From Myxococcus eversor (GTDB lineage: Bacteria > Myxococcota > Myxococcia > Myxococcales > Myxococcaceae), in NCBI RefSeq assembly GCF_010894455.1, contig NZ_JAAIXY010000018.1, positions 62,001 through 126,000 on the forward strand: a DNA stretch of 64,000 nt, given 5' to 3'. The stretch's first letter is position 1. Every line of letters starts with the position of its first letter. Positions 33,290 to 41,526 of the stretch are shown piece by piece. The position numbers were made by a program, and so were the translations under genes. The notes beneath the pieces are model-generated. The model made no database searches. It saw only the letters and a program-made list of their open reading frames with translations, and had not been told where the DNA came from.

Positions 33290-34314
33290 CGCCTCCTGAC
33301 GCTCCCTCGCCCCGTCTCAGCGTCGTCGTCGCCACCTACAACCGGCTCCCCCTCATCTCCCGACTGCTGGAGCAGTTCGCCACCCAGACGCTCGCGCCCG
33401 AGCGGTTCGAAGTCGTGGTGGTGGATGACGGCTCCAAGGAGCCGGTGAAGGAGCCGCTGCTCGCCCTCGCGGGGAAGCTGCCCTTCTCCCTGCGCGTGGA
33501 GGTGCAAGCCAACGCGGGCGCCGCCGCCGCCCGGCACCAGGGCGTGCTGGCCGCGCGCGGAGAGGTCGTCCTCGTCACCGACGACGACATGCAGGTGGCC
33601 AACGACTTCCTGGAGCGGCACCTGGCGCACCACCCGGAGGGCTCGCGCCACGTGGTGCTCGGCCGCATCCGGCCGGACCCGTCCATCGGCGACATGCCGC
33701 TGTTCGAGCGCTGGTACGCGTACCTCAACCACCGCATGGCGGAGGAGCTCTCCGTCCCCGGTGCGCGCGCGCACGGCAACCACCTGTACACCGGCAACGT
33801 GTCCTTCCACCGAGCGGACTACGTGGGCGTGGGCGGCTTCGACAAGTCGCTGGGCCAGTCCGAGGACGTGGAGTTGGGCGTGCGCCTGGAGAAGGCAGGC
33901 TGCGCCTTCGTCTTCGCCAGCGACGCTTACGTGTTGCACGGCAGCGACCACGTGTCCTTCGAGCGCTGGCTCAAGCGCGCGCACCGCTACGGCATGTTCG
34001 ACACGCAGGTGGCGCGCAAGCACCCGGACGTGCGCGGCGTGAATCCGTGGCGGCTCCTGTTCGAGACGAACCCGCTGGCGCGCCCGCTGCTCGCGGCGAC
34101 AGTGGTGGCGCCCCAGGCCACGCGGCTGTTGACGGGGGCGGTGATGAGCGCGGCGAAGGCGGCGGACAGGCTGGGGCTGGAGAAGGCCGCGTTCGCCGGC
34201 ACGTCGGTGGTGTACGGGATGGAGTACCTGCGCGGCGCTCGCAACGAGGCCGGTGGCTGGACTGGCATCGCCCGTGAGGTTGCTCGCTACCTCCAGGGCG
34301 GAGGGACTCGATGA
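33286..34314 (+). CDS. epsD: Family 2 glycosyltransferase EpsD
   Basis: A 342-aa GT-A enzyme: SVVVATYNRLPLISRLLEQF, VVVDDGS, NAGAAAARHQG, DxD-like VTDDDMQV and the acceptor region FDKSLGQSEDVELGVRLEKAG. No clear membrane helix, so it probably acts on the lipid-linked unit peripherally. ATG 33286 overlaps the preceding stop and its own stop overlaps epsC, showing a tightly coupled set (32768-gene, epsD, epsC). Matches MXAN_7448 by order and family. Confidence 0.88.
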   Translation: MTPPDAPSPRLSVVVATYNRLPLISRLLEQFATQTLAPERFEVVVVDDGSKEPVKEPLLALAGKLPFSLRVEVQANAGAAAARHQGVLAARGEVVLVTDDDMQVANDFLERHLAHHPEGSRHVVLGRIRPDPSIGDMPLFERWYAYLNHRMAEELSVPGARAHGNHLYTGNVSFHRADYVGVGGFDKSLGQSEDVELGVRLEKAGCAFVFASDAYVLHGSDHVSFERWLKRAHRYGMFDTQVARKHPDVRGVNPWRLLFETNPLARPLLAATVVAPQATRLLTGAVMSAAKAADRLGLEKAAFAGTSVVYGMEYLRGARNEAGGWTGIAREVARYLQGGGTR

Positions 34315-34874
34315 ACATCATGAAGTCGAAGCGCTCGATGCTCGGCGCGCTGATCTCCGATGCACTGGAGCTGGCGAAGGCAGCCAACGGCGACACCGGC
34401 GCGAAGTCCATCGCGCAGATGGTGCTCACCAGTGACTCGTACCGCATCACCGCGCTCAACCGCGCCCGCGAGGCCGCGCTCGACTACCACATCCCCCTGG
34501 TCAACCACGTGCTGCGCGTGGCGCAGACAGCGGTGATGGGGATTGAGATTGGCAAGGACGTCACGCTCGGCAAGGGCGTGTACTTCGTGCACAGCCTGGG
34601 CATCGTGATTGGTGGCGACGCGCGCATCGGCGACCGGGTGCGCTTCTACGGCAACAACACCGTGGGCACCGCCAAGGACAACGGCTACCCGACCATCGAG
34701 GACGATGTGTGGATTGGGGCCGGGGCGCGCATCCTCGGGCCGATACGCATTGGCGCGCGCTCGCGGATTGGGGCGAATGCGGTGGTGCTCCAGGACGTTC
34801 CGCCGGACAGCGTGGCCGTGGGCATTCCCGCCCGCGTCTTCCCGCGCAAGGACACCGACGACGTGGTGCTGTGA
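34311..34874 (+). CDS. epsC: Serine O-acetyltransferase-like protein EpsC
   Basis: A 187-aa hexapeptide-repeat acyltransferase related to CysE: an N-terminal helical part, then a left-handed beta-helix with IGIEIGKDVTLGKGVYFVH-type hexapeptides, IGGDARIGDRVRF, the loop GNNTVGTAKDNGYPTIEDDV and IGAGARILGPIRIGARSRIGA, ending IPARVF. The conserved His in YFVHSLG is a candidate catalytic residue. In this operon it more likely acetylates the polysaccharide or a precursor than free serine, but the sequence cannot decide. ATG overlaps the epsD stop. Confidence 0.85.
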   Translation: MNIMKSKRSMLGALISDALELAKAANGDTGAKSIAQMVLTSDSYRITALNRAREAALDYHIPLVNHVLRVAQTAVMGIEIGKDVTLGKGVYFVHSLGIVIGGDARIGDRVRFYGNNTVGTAKDNGYPTIEDDVWIGAGARILGPIRIGARSRIGANAVVLQDVPPDSVAVGIPARVFPRKDTDDVVL

Positions 34875-34902
34875 GGCGCGCCTCACGGCGGGCCCGGGGG
34901 AG

Positions 34903-37314
34903 ATGACACGCATGGTGGACGGTGTGAAGGGTGCGCGGAGCAAGGCGGGCGCGGCCGTGTTGACGTGCGCGCTCGTCGCCGGTGGCTCGGTGGCGGTGGC
35001 TCGGGGACTCCAGGCGCAAGACGGCACGGGTGGCTCCGGGGCGGAGCCCTCGGCACAGCAGGCTCAGTCCAACGGCACCGGTGGCTCGGGCTCGGAGCCC
35101 TCGGCACCGAAGGCGGCTGGCGACGCGAAGCCCTCGGCACAGAAGGTGGCTGGCGACGCAAAGCTCGTGGCACAGCAGGCGACGGGCGACGCGAAGGCCT
35201 CGGCACCGAAGGCGGCTGGCGACGCGAAGGCCTCGGCACCGAAGGCGGCTGGTGACGCGAAGCCCTCGGCCGGAGCGGCTCCGACGGAGAAGGCCGCCAC
35301 GCTGGAGACGCTCTACGACGGGGGCCTGGGCACCGGGTGGAAGGACATCGGCTGGGCGCAGCGCGAGCTGCCTCGGGGCGCTCCGGCGCGCATGCGCCTG
35401 TTCAACTATGGCGGGTGGATTCTGTACCGCCCGAAGCTGGAGGGCTCGTTCGGCGCGCTGTCCCTGCGCCTCAGCGCCCCCGAGTCCTACGGCGAGTTCC
35501 TGGAGGTGCGGCTGGACGCGCAGGGCACCACGTCCTTCCCGCGCATCCCGATTACGTCCGAGCTCCAGGTCCGCAAGGACGGCGAATGGGCTGAAATCCT
35601 CATCCCGATGGAGCTGCTCAACCCGCGCGGAGAGGCGTTCGACCGCGTGGTGCTGCGCGCCTCCAAGGACGTGGGGCGCGACTGGGTGCTCTTCGACAAG
35701 GTGTCGCTTGTGCCGCTGCCGCCGGAGGTCGCCGCCGCGCTCGCCGCGGGCGGAGGCCGCACCGGCAAGGGCACCGGGCGCGAGACGAAGCTGACCATCG
35801 ACTGCACCGCGCCGGGCCACCGCATCAGCCCGCTCATCTACGGCATCGCCATGGATGGCCTGCGCGAGAAGAAGGACCAGCACCAGTACCGCATGGGCGC
35901 GACGACGCGCCGCTGGGGCGGCAACCCCACGTCCCGCTACAACTGGAAGCTCGGCGGCGCGTGGAACACGGCCAACGACTGGTTCTTCCAGAACGTGGAC
36001 ATCGGCCTGGGCTACCAGGACTTCATCGACTCCAACCGCAAGCACGGCATGATGTCCGCCGTCACGGTGCCGCTGCTCGGCTGGGTGGCCAAGGACACGA
36101 CGTCCGTGGGCTTCCCGGTGTCGAAGTTCGGCCCGCAGCGCGGCGAGGACAACGGCTCCGGCAACGGCGTCACGCGCGACGGCACCCCGCTGAAGCCGGG
36201 CGCACCGTCACAGACGAGCACCGAGGCCTCGCCCGAATTCGTCGCCGAGTGGGTCCGCACCATCCGCGAGCGGGACGTGGCGCGCGGTGGCGAGCGCAAT
36301 GTCCGGATGTACATCCTGGACAACGAGCCCATGCTCTGGAACTCGACGCACCGGGATGTCTTCCCGGAGCCGCTCACGTACGACGGGCTGTTGTCCCGGA
36401 CGATTGCGTACGGCACCGCGGTGCGGAAGGCGGACCCGGACGCGCTCATCGCGGGCCCGGCCGAGTGGGGCTGGACGAACTACCTCTGGTCGGCGGCGGA
36501 CTTCGCGCCGGGCAAGGCGCCGCACTCGGACCGCCGCGCGCACGGGGATGTGCCGCTGTTGCCGTGGTACCTGCGGCAACTGCGCGAGCACGAGAAGAAG
36601 ACGGGCGTGCGCATCCTCGACGTGGTGGACGTGCACTTCTACCCGCAGACGAACGTCGGCGTGGGGTTGGAAGGGAACACGGACCCGGAGACGAACGCGC
36701 GGCGCATCCGCTCGACGCGGGGCCTGTGGGACCCGACGTACAAGGACGAGTCCTGGATTGCCGAGCCCGTGCGCCTGCTTCCGCGTCTCAAGGAGTGGAT
36801 CGCGCAGAACTACCCGGGGCGGAGCATCTCCATCGGCGAGTACAACTTCGGCGCGTTCGGCCACATGAGCGGCGGACTGGCGCAGGCCGAGGCGCTGGGG
36901 CGCTTCGCGCAGGAGAACATCTACTCCGCCTACTTCTGGCAGTACCCCACGAATGGCAGCCCGGTGTTCTGGGCGTTTCGAGCGTTCAGGGACTTCGACG
37001 GGCGCGGTGGCCACTTCCAGGACTACTGGGTGCCGGCGAAGGCGGAGGAGGGCACCAGCGTGTTCGCCTCGCGAGACGAGTCGGGGACGAAGCTGGTGGC
37101 GGTGGTGTTGAACTTCGACCCGGACCAGGCCGCGCAGGCGAAGGTGGAGTTGAAGGGTTGTGGGACGCTCGAGGGTGCGCGCGTGCTGGGGTATTCGGGC
37201 GCGCCGGGTGGATTCCTGGAGCAGACGGCTGGAAGCAAGACGGCGGGTACGCTGACGCAGCGGCTGCCGCCCTACTCGATGACAGTGCTTGATTTGACGG
37301 TGAAGAAGCCATGA
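34903..37314 (+). CDS. epsB: Secreted glycoside hydrolase family 44 protein EpsB
   Basis: An 803-aa secreted hydrolase. An N-terminal export signal (AAVLTCALVAGGSVAVA) is followed by a repetitive Gly/Ala/Lys linker (residues about 40-127), a carbohydrate-binding-like beta domain (about 130-290), and a GH44 catalytic domain: RWGGNPTSRYNW, likely acid/base E475 in ILDNEPMLW and nucleophile E646 in SIGEYNFG, with FWQYPTNGSPVFWAFR near the end. It probably cuts EPS or a related glucan during export or remodelling. The next gene epsA overlaps its stop (ATGA). Confidence 0.88.
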   Translation: MTRMVDGVKGARSKAGAAVLTCALVAGGSVAVARGLQAQDGTGGSGAEPSAQQAQSNGTGGSGSEPSAPKAAGDAKPSAQKVAGDAKLVAQQATGDAKASAPKAAGDAKASAPKAAGDAKPSAGAAPTEKAATLETLYDGGLGTGWKDIGWAQRELPRGAPARMRLFNYGGWILYRPKLEGSFGALSLRLSAPESYGEFLEVRLDAQGTTSFPRIPITSELQVRKDGEWAEILIPMELLNPRGEAFDRVVLRASKDVGRDWVLFDKVSLVPLPPEVAAALAAGGGRTGKGTGRETKLTIDCTAPGHRISPLIYGIAMDGLREKKDQHQYRMGATTRRWGGNPTSRYNWKLGGAWNTANDWFFQNVDIGLGYQDFIDSNRKHGMMSAVTVPLLGWVAKDTTSVGFPVSKFGPQRGEDNGSGNGVTRDGTPLKPGAPSQTSTEASPEFVAEWVRTIRERDVARGGERNVRMYILDNEPMLWNSTHRDVFPEPLTYDGLLSRTIAYGTAVRKADPDALIAGPAEWGWTNYLWSAADFAPGKAPHSDRRAHGDVPLLPWYLRQLREHEKKTGVRILDVVDVHFYPQTNVGVGLEGNTDPETNARRIRSTRGLWDPTYKDESWIAEPVRLLPRLKEWIAQNYPGRSISIGEYNFGAFGHMSGGLAQAEALGRFAQENIYSAYFWQYPTNGSPVFWAFRAFRDFDGRGGHFQDYWVPAKAEEGTSVFASRDESGTKLVAVVLNFDPDQAAQAKVELKGCGTLEGARVLGYSGAPGGFLEQTAGSKTAGTLTQRLPPYSMTVLDLTVKKP
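35119..35283 (+). repeat. Five 33-bp in-frame repeats in epsB
   Basis: Units start at 35119, 35152, 35185, 35218 and 35251 and encode GDAKPSAQKVA, GDAKLVAQQAT, GDAKASAPKAA (twice) and GDAKPSAGAAP. They form a flexible positively charged linker between the signal region and the beta domain. Near-identical third and fourth units point to recent expansion, so copy number may vary between strains. Confidence 0.85.
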
Positions 37315-38123
37315 GTGCCGCGACCCCCGAGACTCCGAAGCCGACGCCGTTTTCCACGGGCCGCCCGCGCCTGCACATCGGGCAGTTGGCCATCGACCAA
37401 CTGACGTTCGAGGACGCCGTGCAGCAGATTGGGCGCCTGGTCGATTTGCACCAGGGCGGCTACGTCTTCACGGCCAACGTGGACCACGTGGTGCTGGCGG
37501 AGGACAACGCGCAGTTCCGCGAGGCGTACTCGCGCGCCACGATTTCGGTGGTGGATGGGATGCCGATTGTCTGGGCATCGAAGGCGATGGACGTGACGCT
37601 GCCCGAGCGCATCGCCGGCTCGGATTTGATTCTCCCGCTGATGAAGCTGGGGGCGGAGCGCAAATGGCGGGTGTTCCTGCTCGGCGCGGGCCCTGGGGTG
37701 GCGGAGAAGGTGGCGAAGCAGATGGGCGAGCAGTTCGGCGTGGAGGTGGTGGGGTGGGACTCGCCGATGGTGAAGACGGACGCGGGTGACGCGCAGAACG
37801 ACCCGATTGTGGCGAGGATTCGGGAGAAGGACCCGCACCTGCTCTTCGTGGCGTTGGGGAGTCCGAAGCAGGAGGTGTGGATTTCGCAGGTGGCCGGGAA
37901 GCTGGGGCCCACCGTGGCGATTGGAATCGGGGCGGGGTTCGACTTCATCGCTGGCACGGCCAAGCGCGCGCCGCAGTGGATTGCCAATGCGGGCTTCGAG
38001 TGGCTGTACCGTCTGGTGAATGAACCCAAGCGCCTGTGGCGCCGGTACATCCTGAACGACTCGCGCTTCGCGACGATTCTGGTCCGTGAGTTCTGGCAGC
38101 GGACGGGTGGGAAGCCGGAGTAG
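37311..38123 (+). CDS. epsA: WecG/TagA/CpsF-family glycosyltransferase EpsA
   Basis: A 270-aa GT26 glycosyltransferase. Signatures are IDQLTFEDAV, VFTANVDHVVLAEDNAQFREAY, VDGMPIVWASKA, RVFLLGAGPGVAEKVA, LLFVALGSPKQEVWI and IGIGAGFDFIAGTAKRAPQWIANAGFEWLYRL in outline. Members add ManNAcA or related sugars to lipid-linked acceptors. It ends the eps locus (MXAN_7451 position). ATG 37311 overlaps the epsB stop. Confidence 0.92.
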   Translation: MSAATPETPKPTPFSTGRPRLHIGQLAIDQLTFEDAVQQIGRLVDLHQGGYVFTANVDHVVLAEDNAQFREAYSRATISVVDGMPIVWASKAMDVTLPERIAGSDLILPLMKLGAERKWRVFLLGAGPGVAEKVAKQMGEQFGVEVVGWDSPMVKTDAGDAQNDPIVARIREKDPHLLFVALGSPKQEVWISQVAGKLGPTVAIGIGAGFDFIAGTAKRAPQWIANAGFEWLYRLVNEPKRLWRRYILNDSRFATILVREFWQRTGGKPE

Positions 38124-38197
38124 TCAACAGCCAACGTTGCACCGTGATTGCCTGCGCCACTCCGAGCCGTGGCGCGCGTGGCCTGTATGCTTTGTCC

Positions 38198-38219
38198 GCG
38201 GCTTTCTCTTCAAAGCCGC
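38198..38219 (+). promoter_or_regulatory. Hairpin just upstream of the first Ser/Thr kinase gene
   Basis: GCGGCTTT and AAAGCCGC form a perfect 8-bp stem with the six-base loop CTCTTC, ending 10 nt before ATG 38229; a further AAAGCCG directly precedes the start codon. It could be the epsA terminator or a translation-control hairpin. Confidence 0.4.
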
Positions 38220-38228
38220 GCAAAGCCG

Positions 38229-39845
38229 ATGACCGCACGCGAACGAACCCCGGGGGATGCGGAGACAAGGTCCGCAGATTCGCTGCTCGCGACGCAGGTC
38301 GGCGAGTACGTCATCGAGGAGCGCATCGGCTCGGGAGGAATGGGCGTCGTCTACCGCGCCACGCATCCCCTGATTGGCAAGCAGGTCGCCATCAAGGTGC
38401 TTCGCGAGGAGCTTGTCTCTCACCAGCAAGTGGAGCGATTGCTCATCGAGGCGCGGGCCGTCAACGCCATCCGCCACGCGGGCATCATCGACATCTTCGG
38501 CTTCGGGCGGCTGCCGGATGGACGTCCCTACATCACCATGGAGTTGCTGCGTGGCGAGTCTCTGTCCACGCGACTCCGCCAGGGACGCCTGGATGCGAAC
38601 ACCACCCGCTGGGTGCTCGACCAGGTGCTCTCCGCGCTTGGAGCCGCGCACAAAGCAGGCGTGGTGCACCGCGACCTCAAGCCCGGCAACATCTTTCTGA
38701 CTGATGCGCTCGACGGCACGCCCCTCGTCAAGCTCGTCGACTTCGGCATCGCCAAGCTGGTGCAGTCCCACGATGGGCCCACCACGGTGCATGGCTCCAT
38801 CCTCGGGACCCCCGAGTACATGGCGCCCGAGCAGATTCGTGGAGCTTCCGTCAGTCCCGCGACGGACCTCTACGCCCTGGGCGTCATCGCGTTCCAGATG
38901 CTGACCGGTGAGCTCCCCTTCAAGGGGGAGCAGCTCCAGGTGCTCTTCGCGCATGTCGAGGAGCCGCCACCTCTGCCCTCCTCCAAGGTGCCCGGCCTTC
39001 CTCCCGAGTTCGACACACTCATCCTGCATCTGATGGCCAAGGACCCGGCCCTGCGCCCCGGGTCCGCCGAGGCCGTGCGGCAGGCCGTGCAGCGGATTCC
39101 CAGGAGCGAGGCTCCGCCGCTACCTGTTCGCCCAGAGCCCGTGGAAGTCGCCCCGTCACAAGAGACGACTTCACGAACGACCCGCTCCACCATCGTGCCG
39201 CCCTCCGTGAAGCGCCAGTGGCTTCGCGCCGGGCCCATGGCCGTGCTGCTCGTCACGAGCGTGGCGTGCGGAGCCTTCATCCTGGGCAGGGGTGGTCCCT
39301 GGATGGCGGAGCGTCCGACAGCACCGGAGCAGGCCCGGGTCGTGCCCAAGGTGGCTTCCTCCGTGGCAATAGAGCCTCGGACACCCATGCCTGAAGCGCC
39401 TGCTGCGCCAACCCGAGGAACGGAGCAGGACAAAGCGCTCACGACGACGGTCTCCCTCGCGCCGGAGAACCCACCGACCACATCCCATGAGTTGAAGTCC
39501 TCCCGAGTCCTCCCCAAGTCGAGAGGCACGCAGCTCGCTTCCGTGAAGGAGTCGAACCTCTCGCGCCGGAGCGGCGCCCCGGTGGTCCCCGCGCAGGTAA
39601 GCGAGGCCGTGAAGTCGATGCAGCACAGACTCACCACCGAGAGTCTCCAGGCGGAGCAGGTCCTGCGCGCGAAGGTGGGAGAGGTCGCGAATGGCTCTCC
39701 CGCGCTCAACGAACTGCACGCGATTCGGCAGCGAATCCCAGCCGCCCTCACCGTCCAGGACTGCGACGTGCTCAAGCGAGACCTCGCCCACTGGAAACAT
39801 GCCAGGCTGGGGCCCGCGACGGGGACCTCGCTTCGGGCACCTTGA
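38229..39845 (+). CDS. Membrane Ser/Thr protein kinase (copy 1)
   Basis: A 538-aa Hanks-type kinase with a complete catalytic domain (residues about 27-290): G-loop GSGGMGVVY, VAIKVL Lys56, HRDLKPGN, DFGIAK, GTPEYMAPEQ. One membrane helix (AVLLVTSVACGAFIL, near 338-353) separates it from an extracytoplasmic tail of about 180 residues that has a Pro/Thr-rich part and a helical end. The catalytic domain is about four-fifths identical to the kinase at 41527, while the tails differ. ATG 38229 is chosen at the start of similarity; the frame is open to 38148. Confidence 0.9.
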   Translation: MTARERTPGDAETRSADSLLATQVGEYVIEERIGSGGMGVVYRATHPLIGKQVAIKVLREELVSHQQVERLLIEARAVNAIRHAGIIDIFGFGRLPDGRPYITMELLRGESLSTRLRQGRLDANTTRWVLDQVLSALGAAHKAGVVHRDLKPGNIFLTDALDGTPLVKLVDFGIAKLVQSHDGPTTVHGSILGTPEYMAPEQIRGASVSPATDLYALGVIAFQMLTGELPFKGEQLQVLFAHVEEPPPLPSSKVPGLPPEFDTLILHLMAKDPALRPGSAEAVRQAVQRIPRSEAPPLPVRPEPVEVAPSQETTSRTTRSTIVPPSVKRQWLRAGPMAVLLVTSVACGAFILGRGGPWMAERPTAPEQARVVPKVASSVAIEPRTPMPEAPAAPTRGTEQDKALTTTVSLAPENPPTTSHELKSSRVLPKSRGTQLASVKESNLSRRSGAPVVPAQVSEAVKSMQHRLTTESLQAEQVLRAKVGEVANGSPALNELHAIRQRIPAALTVQDCDVLKRDLAHWKHARLGPATGTSLRAP

Positions 39846-39902
39846 ATGCGAACTCTGAATCACCGTACCAGCCCATACAGGCAGCCCCTGGCCTAAGCTT
39901 TC

Positions 39903-40580
39903 ATGCGCATGCGCGCACGTCCCATCACGCTGCTTCTGCTTCTCACATCTGCCTGGCTGGGCTGCTCCTCCATGCCTCGAGCGCCCCTTCAACAGGAGTG
40001 GGACGACGCAGAGGTGGAGTGTCACAGCCCCGAGGAAGACCAGTGCGTCACCCTGCTTTGCCTGGGTGACTCCTGCGGCTTCTACCGCTGTGAGGACACC
40101 CCCAGCGAAATCGAGCTGGCGCGCTTCCCACCCGCCCGTCCGCCCGCAGCCGCGGCGGCTCCGGGGATGGGGCCTCGACGGAACTGGGGTGGAGGACAGC
40201 AACTCCCTCGCGGAGCCGTCATGGTGTTCCCCAACTGGAACGGCGCTCCCGAGCGGCTCGTTCCACCCTCCCGGCAACTCACACCGGGACGATGGGAGCG
40301 ACACCACATCTTTCCCCAAGAGCAGGAGCTGAAGGAGTGGTTCGAGGGACAAGGCGTCAGAATCCACCACTACACCATGCCCATCCCCAGAGACCTCCAT
40401 CACCGGATTCACAAGGTGGGCCCACGCGGAGGGCAATGGAACCAGGCGTGGCGGGACTTCAGACGGGATGAACCCAACGCCAGTCCCGAGCAGATCTTCA
40501 AGCACGCGGGAGAACTCATCTACCGCTTCCAGCTCATGGGCGGCCCCATCCAGCCTTACTATTCGCGCCCAGGAGCGTGA
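39903..40580 (+). CDS. SitA6-type lipoprotein toxin (TIGR02269 family, nuclease-like C-terminus)
   Basis: The 225-aa product has a lipoprotein signal ending LTSAWLGC. Then comes the Cys-containing segment CHSPEEDQCVTLLCLGDSCGFYRCED, a linker, and a C-terminal domain with RHHIFPQEQELKEWF, IHHYTMPIPRDLHHRIH and GGQWNQAWRDF, a His-rich HNH/AHH-like pattern. This is the Myxococcus paralogous lipoprotein family known to include SitA toxins that move to kin cells by outer-membrane exchange. The immunity gene follows 6 nt downstream. Confidence 0.8.
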   Translation: MRMRARPITLLLLLTSAWLGCSSMPRAPLQQEWDDAEVECHSPEEDQCVTLLCLGDSCGFYRCEDTPSEIELARFPPARPPAAAAAPGMGPRRNWGGGQQLPRGAVMVFPNWNGAPERLVPPSRQLTPGRWERHHIFPQEQELKEWFEGQGVRIHHYTMPIPRDLHHRIHKVGPRGGQWNQAWRDFRRDEPNASPEQIFKHAGELIYRFQLMGGPIQPYYSRPGA

Positions 40581-40586
40581 GCACGG

Positions 40587-41306
40587 ATGAGCCGGTTCTT
40601 CTGGGTACGTGAGGATGACGATGTCGCCGAGCAGCACGGAGGCGAAGTCCACGGCGCGCACAAGTGGAAGCTGCCTGGAGCGAAGTGCCACACGTGCGGC
40701 ATCACCTGGAGCGGAGCAGGGCACACGTACCCCTGCATCGACCTCTCATCGCTTCCCGAGCAGCATGCCTACGAACGAGCCCGACCCGAGCCCTTCATCG
40801 AGTTCGCACGCCTGCGTGAACAGGTCCGCCCCCTCGCACCCGCGCACGCCCCGCTACCGCCCGGCACGAGATTCGGCCCGCTGGTAGGCACCGCCTCCGG
40901 CAACCTGGCCGACTTCGTTTGGCTCATCGACGTGCTGCTCATGCACCGTGACGCACTGGAACGACTCCAGGCCCAACACCCACTCGGGCTGAAGGGGTGC
41001 CAGACGGAGCTGCGCTGGCGGAAGAAGAGCCCACCCGAGTTGGTGGAACTTCAGTTGGAGCCTCACGGCCGGCTGCATCCAGACTGCGTTCCCTCCGACG
41101 TCCCGCCCCCGTGTCAGACCTGCGGCCGATTCGCTCTCTCTCGGCCAGCAGCGCCCATCCTCGATGCGGTCTCGCTTCCGACCGACATCGACCTGTTCCG
41201 CGTGGGCAACTTCGCGACCCTGGTCATCGGCACCGAGCGCTTCGTGGAGGCGGTCCACGACCTCTCACTGACGGGCCTCACGTTCCGCGAGCTGCCCACT
41301 CGATGA
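40587..41306 (+). CDS. SitI6-type double-CXXCG immunity protein
   Basis: The 239-aa cytosolic product has the two CXXCG motifs that define the Myxococcus double-CXXCG family: CHTCG near residue 31 and CQTCG near residue 177. They presumably bind one zinc together. Members sit directly after SitA6-type lipoprotein genes and protect the producer. Spacing of 6 nt to the toxin gene suggests co-expression. Confidence 0.82.
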   Translation: MSRFFWVREDDDVAEQHGGEVHGAHKWKLPGAKCHTCGITWSGAGHTYPCIDLSSLPEQHAYERARPEPFIEFARLREQVRPLAPAHAPLPPGTRFGPLVGTASGNLADFVWLIDVLLMHRDALERLQAQHPLGLKGCQTELRWRKKSPPELVELQLEPHGRLHPDCVPSDVPPPCQTCGRFALSRPAAPILDAVSLPTDIDLFRVGNFATLVIGTERFVEAVHDLSLTGLTFRELPTR

Positions 41307-41526
41307 GGTGAAGAATTCCCGCCGTCGCGCTGGCCGTCCTCTTCACATCCCGGGGCAGATTGAGTGGTAGCCCCGCCAGCTCATGGCGACGTACGGGGCC
41401 TCTTTTGCCACAGAAGAGTCCTCGCACAACTCCAGGTGGTCAAAGTCTAACACTGGCAGCCCCCCCTCTCGCCTCGCTTCGATTGTAGAGTCTTACACGT
41501 CGGTACTAGGCTCTCTATCCAGACAG

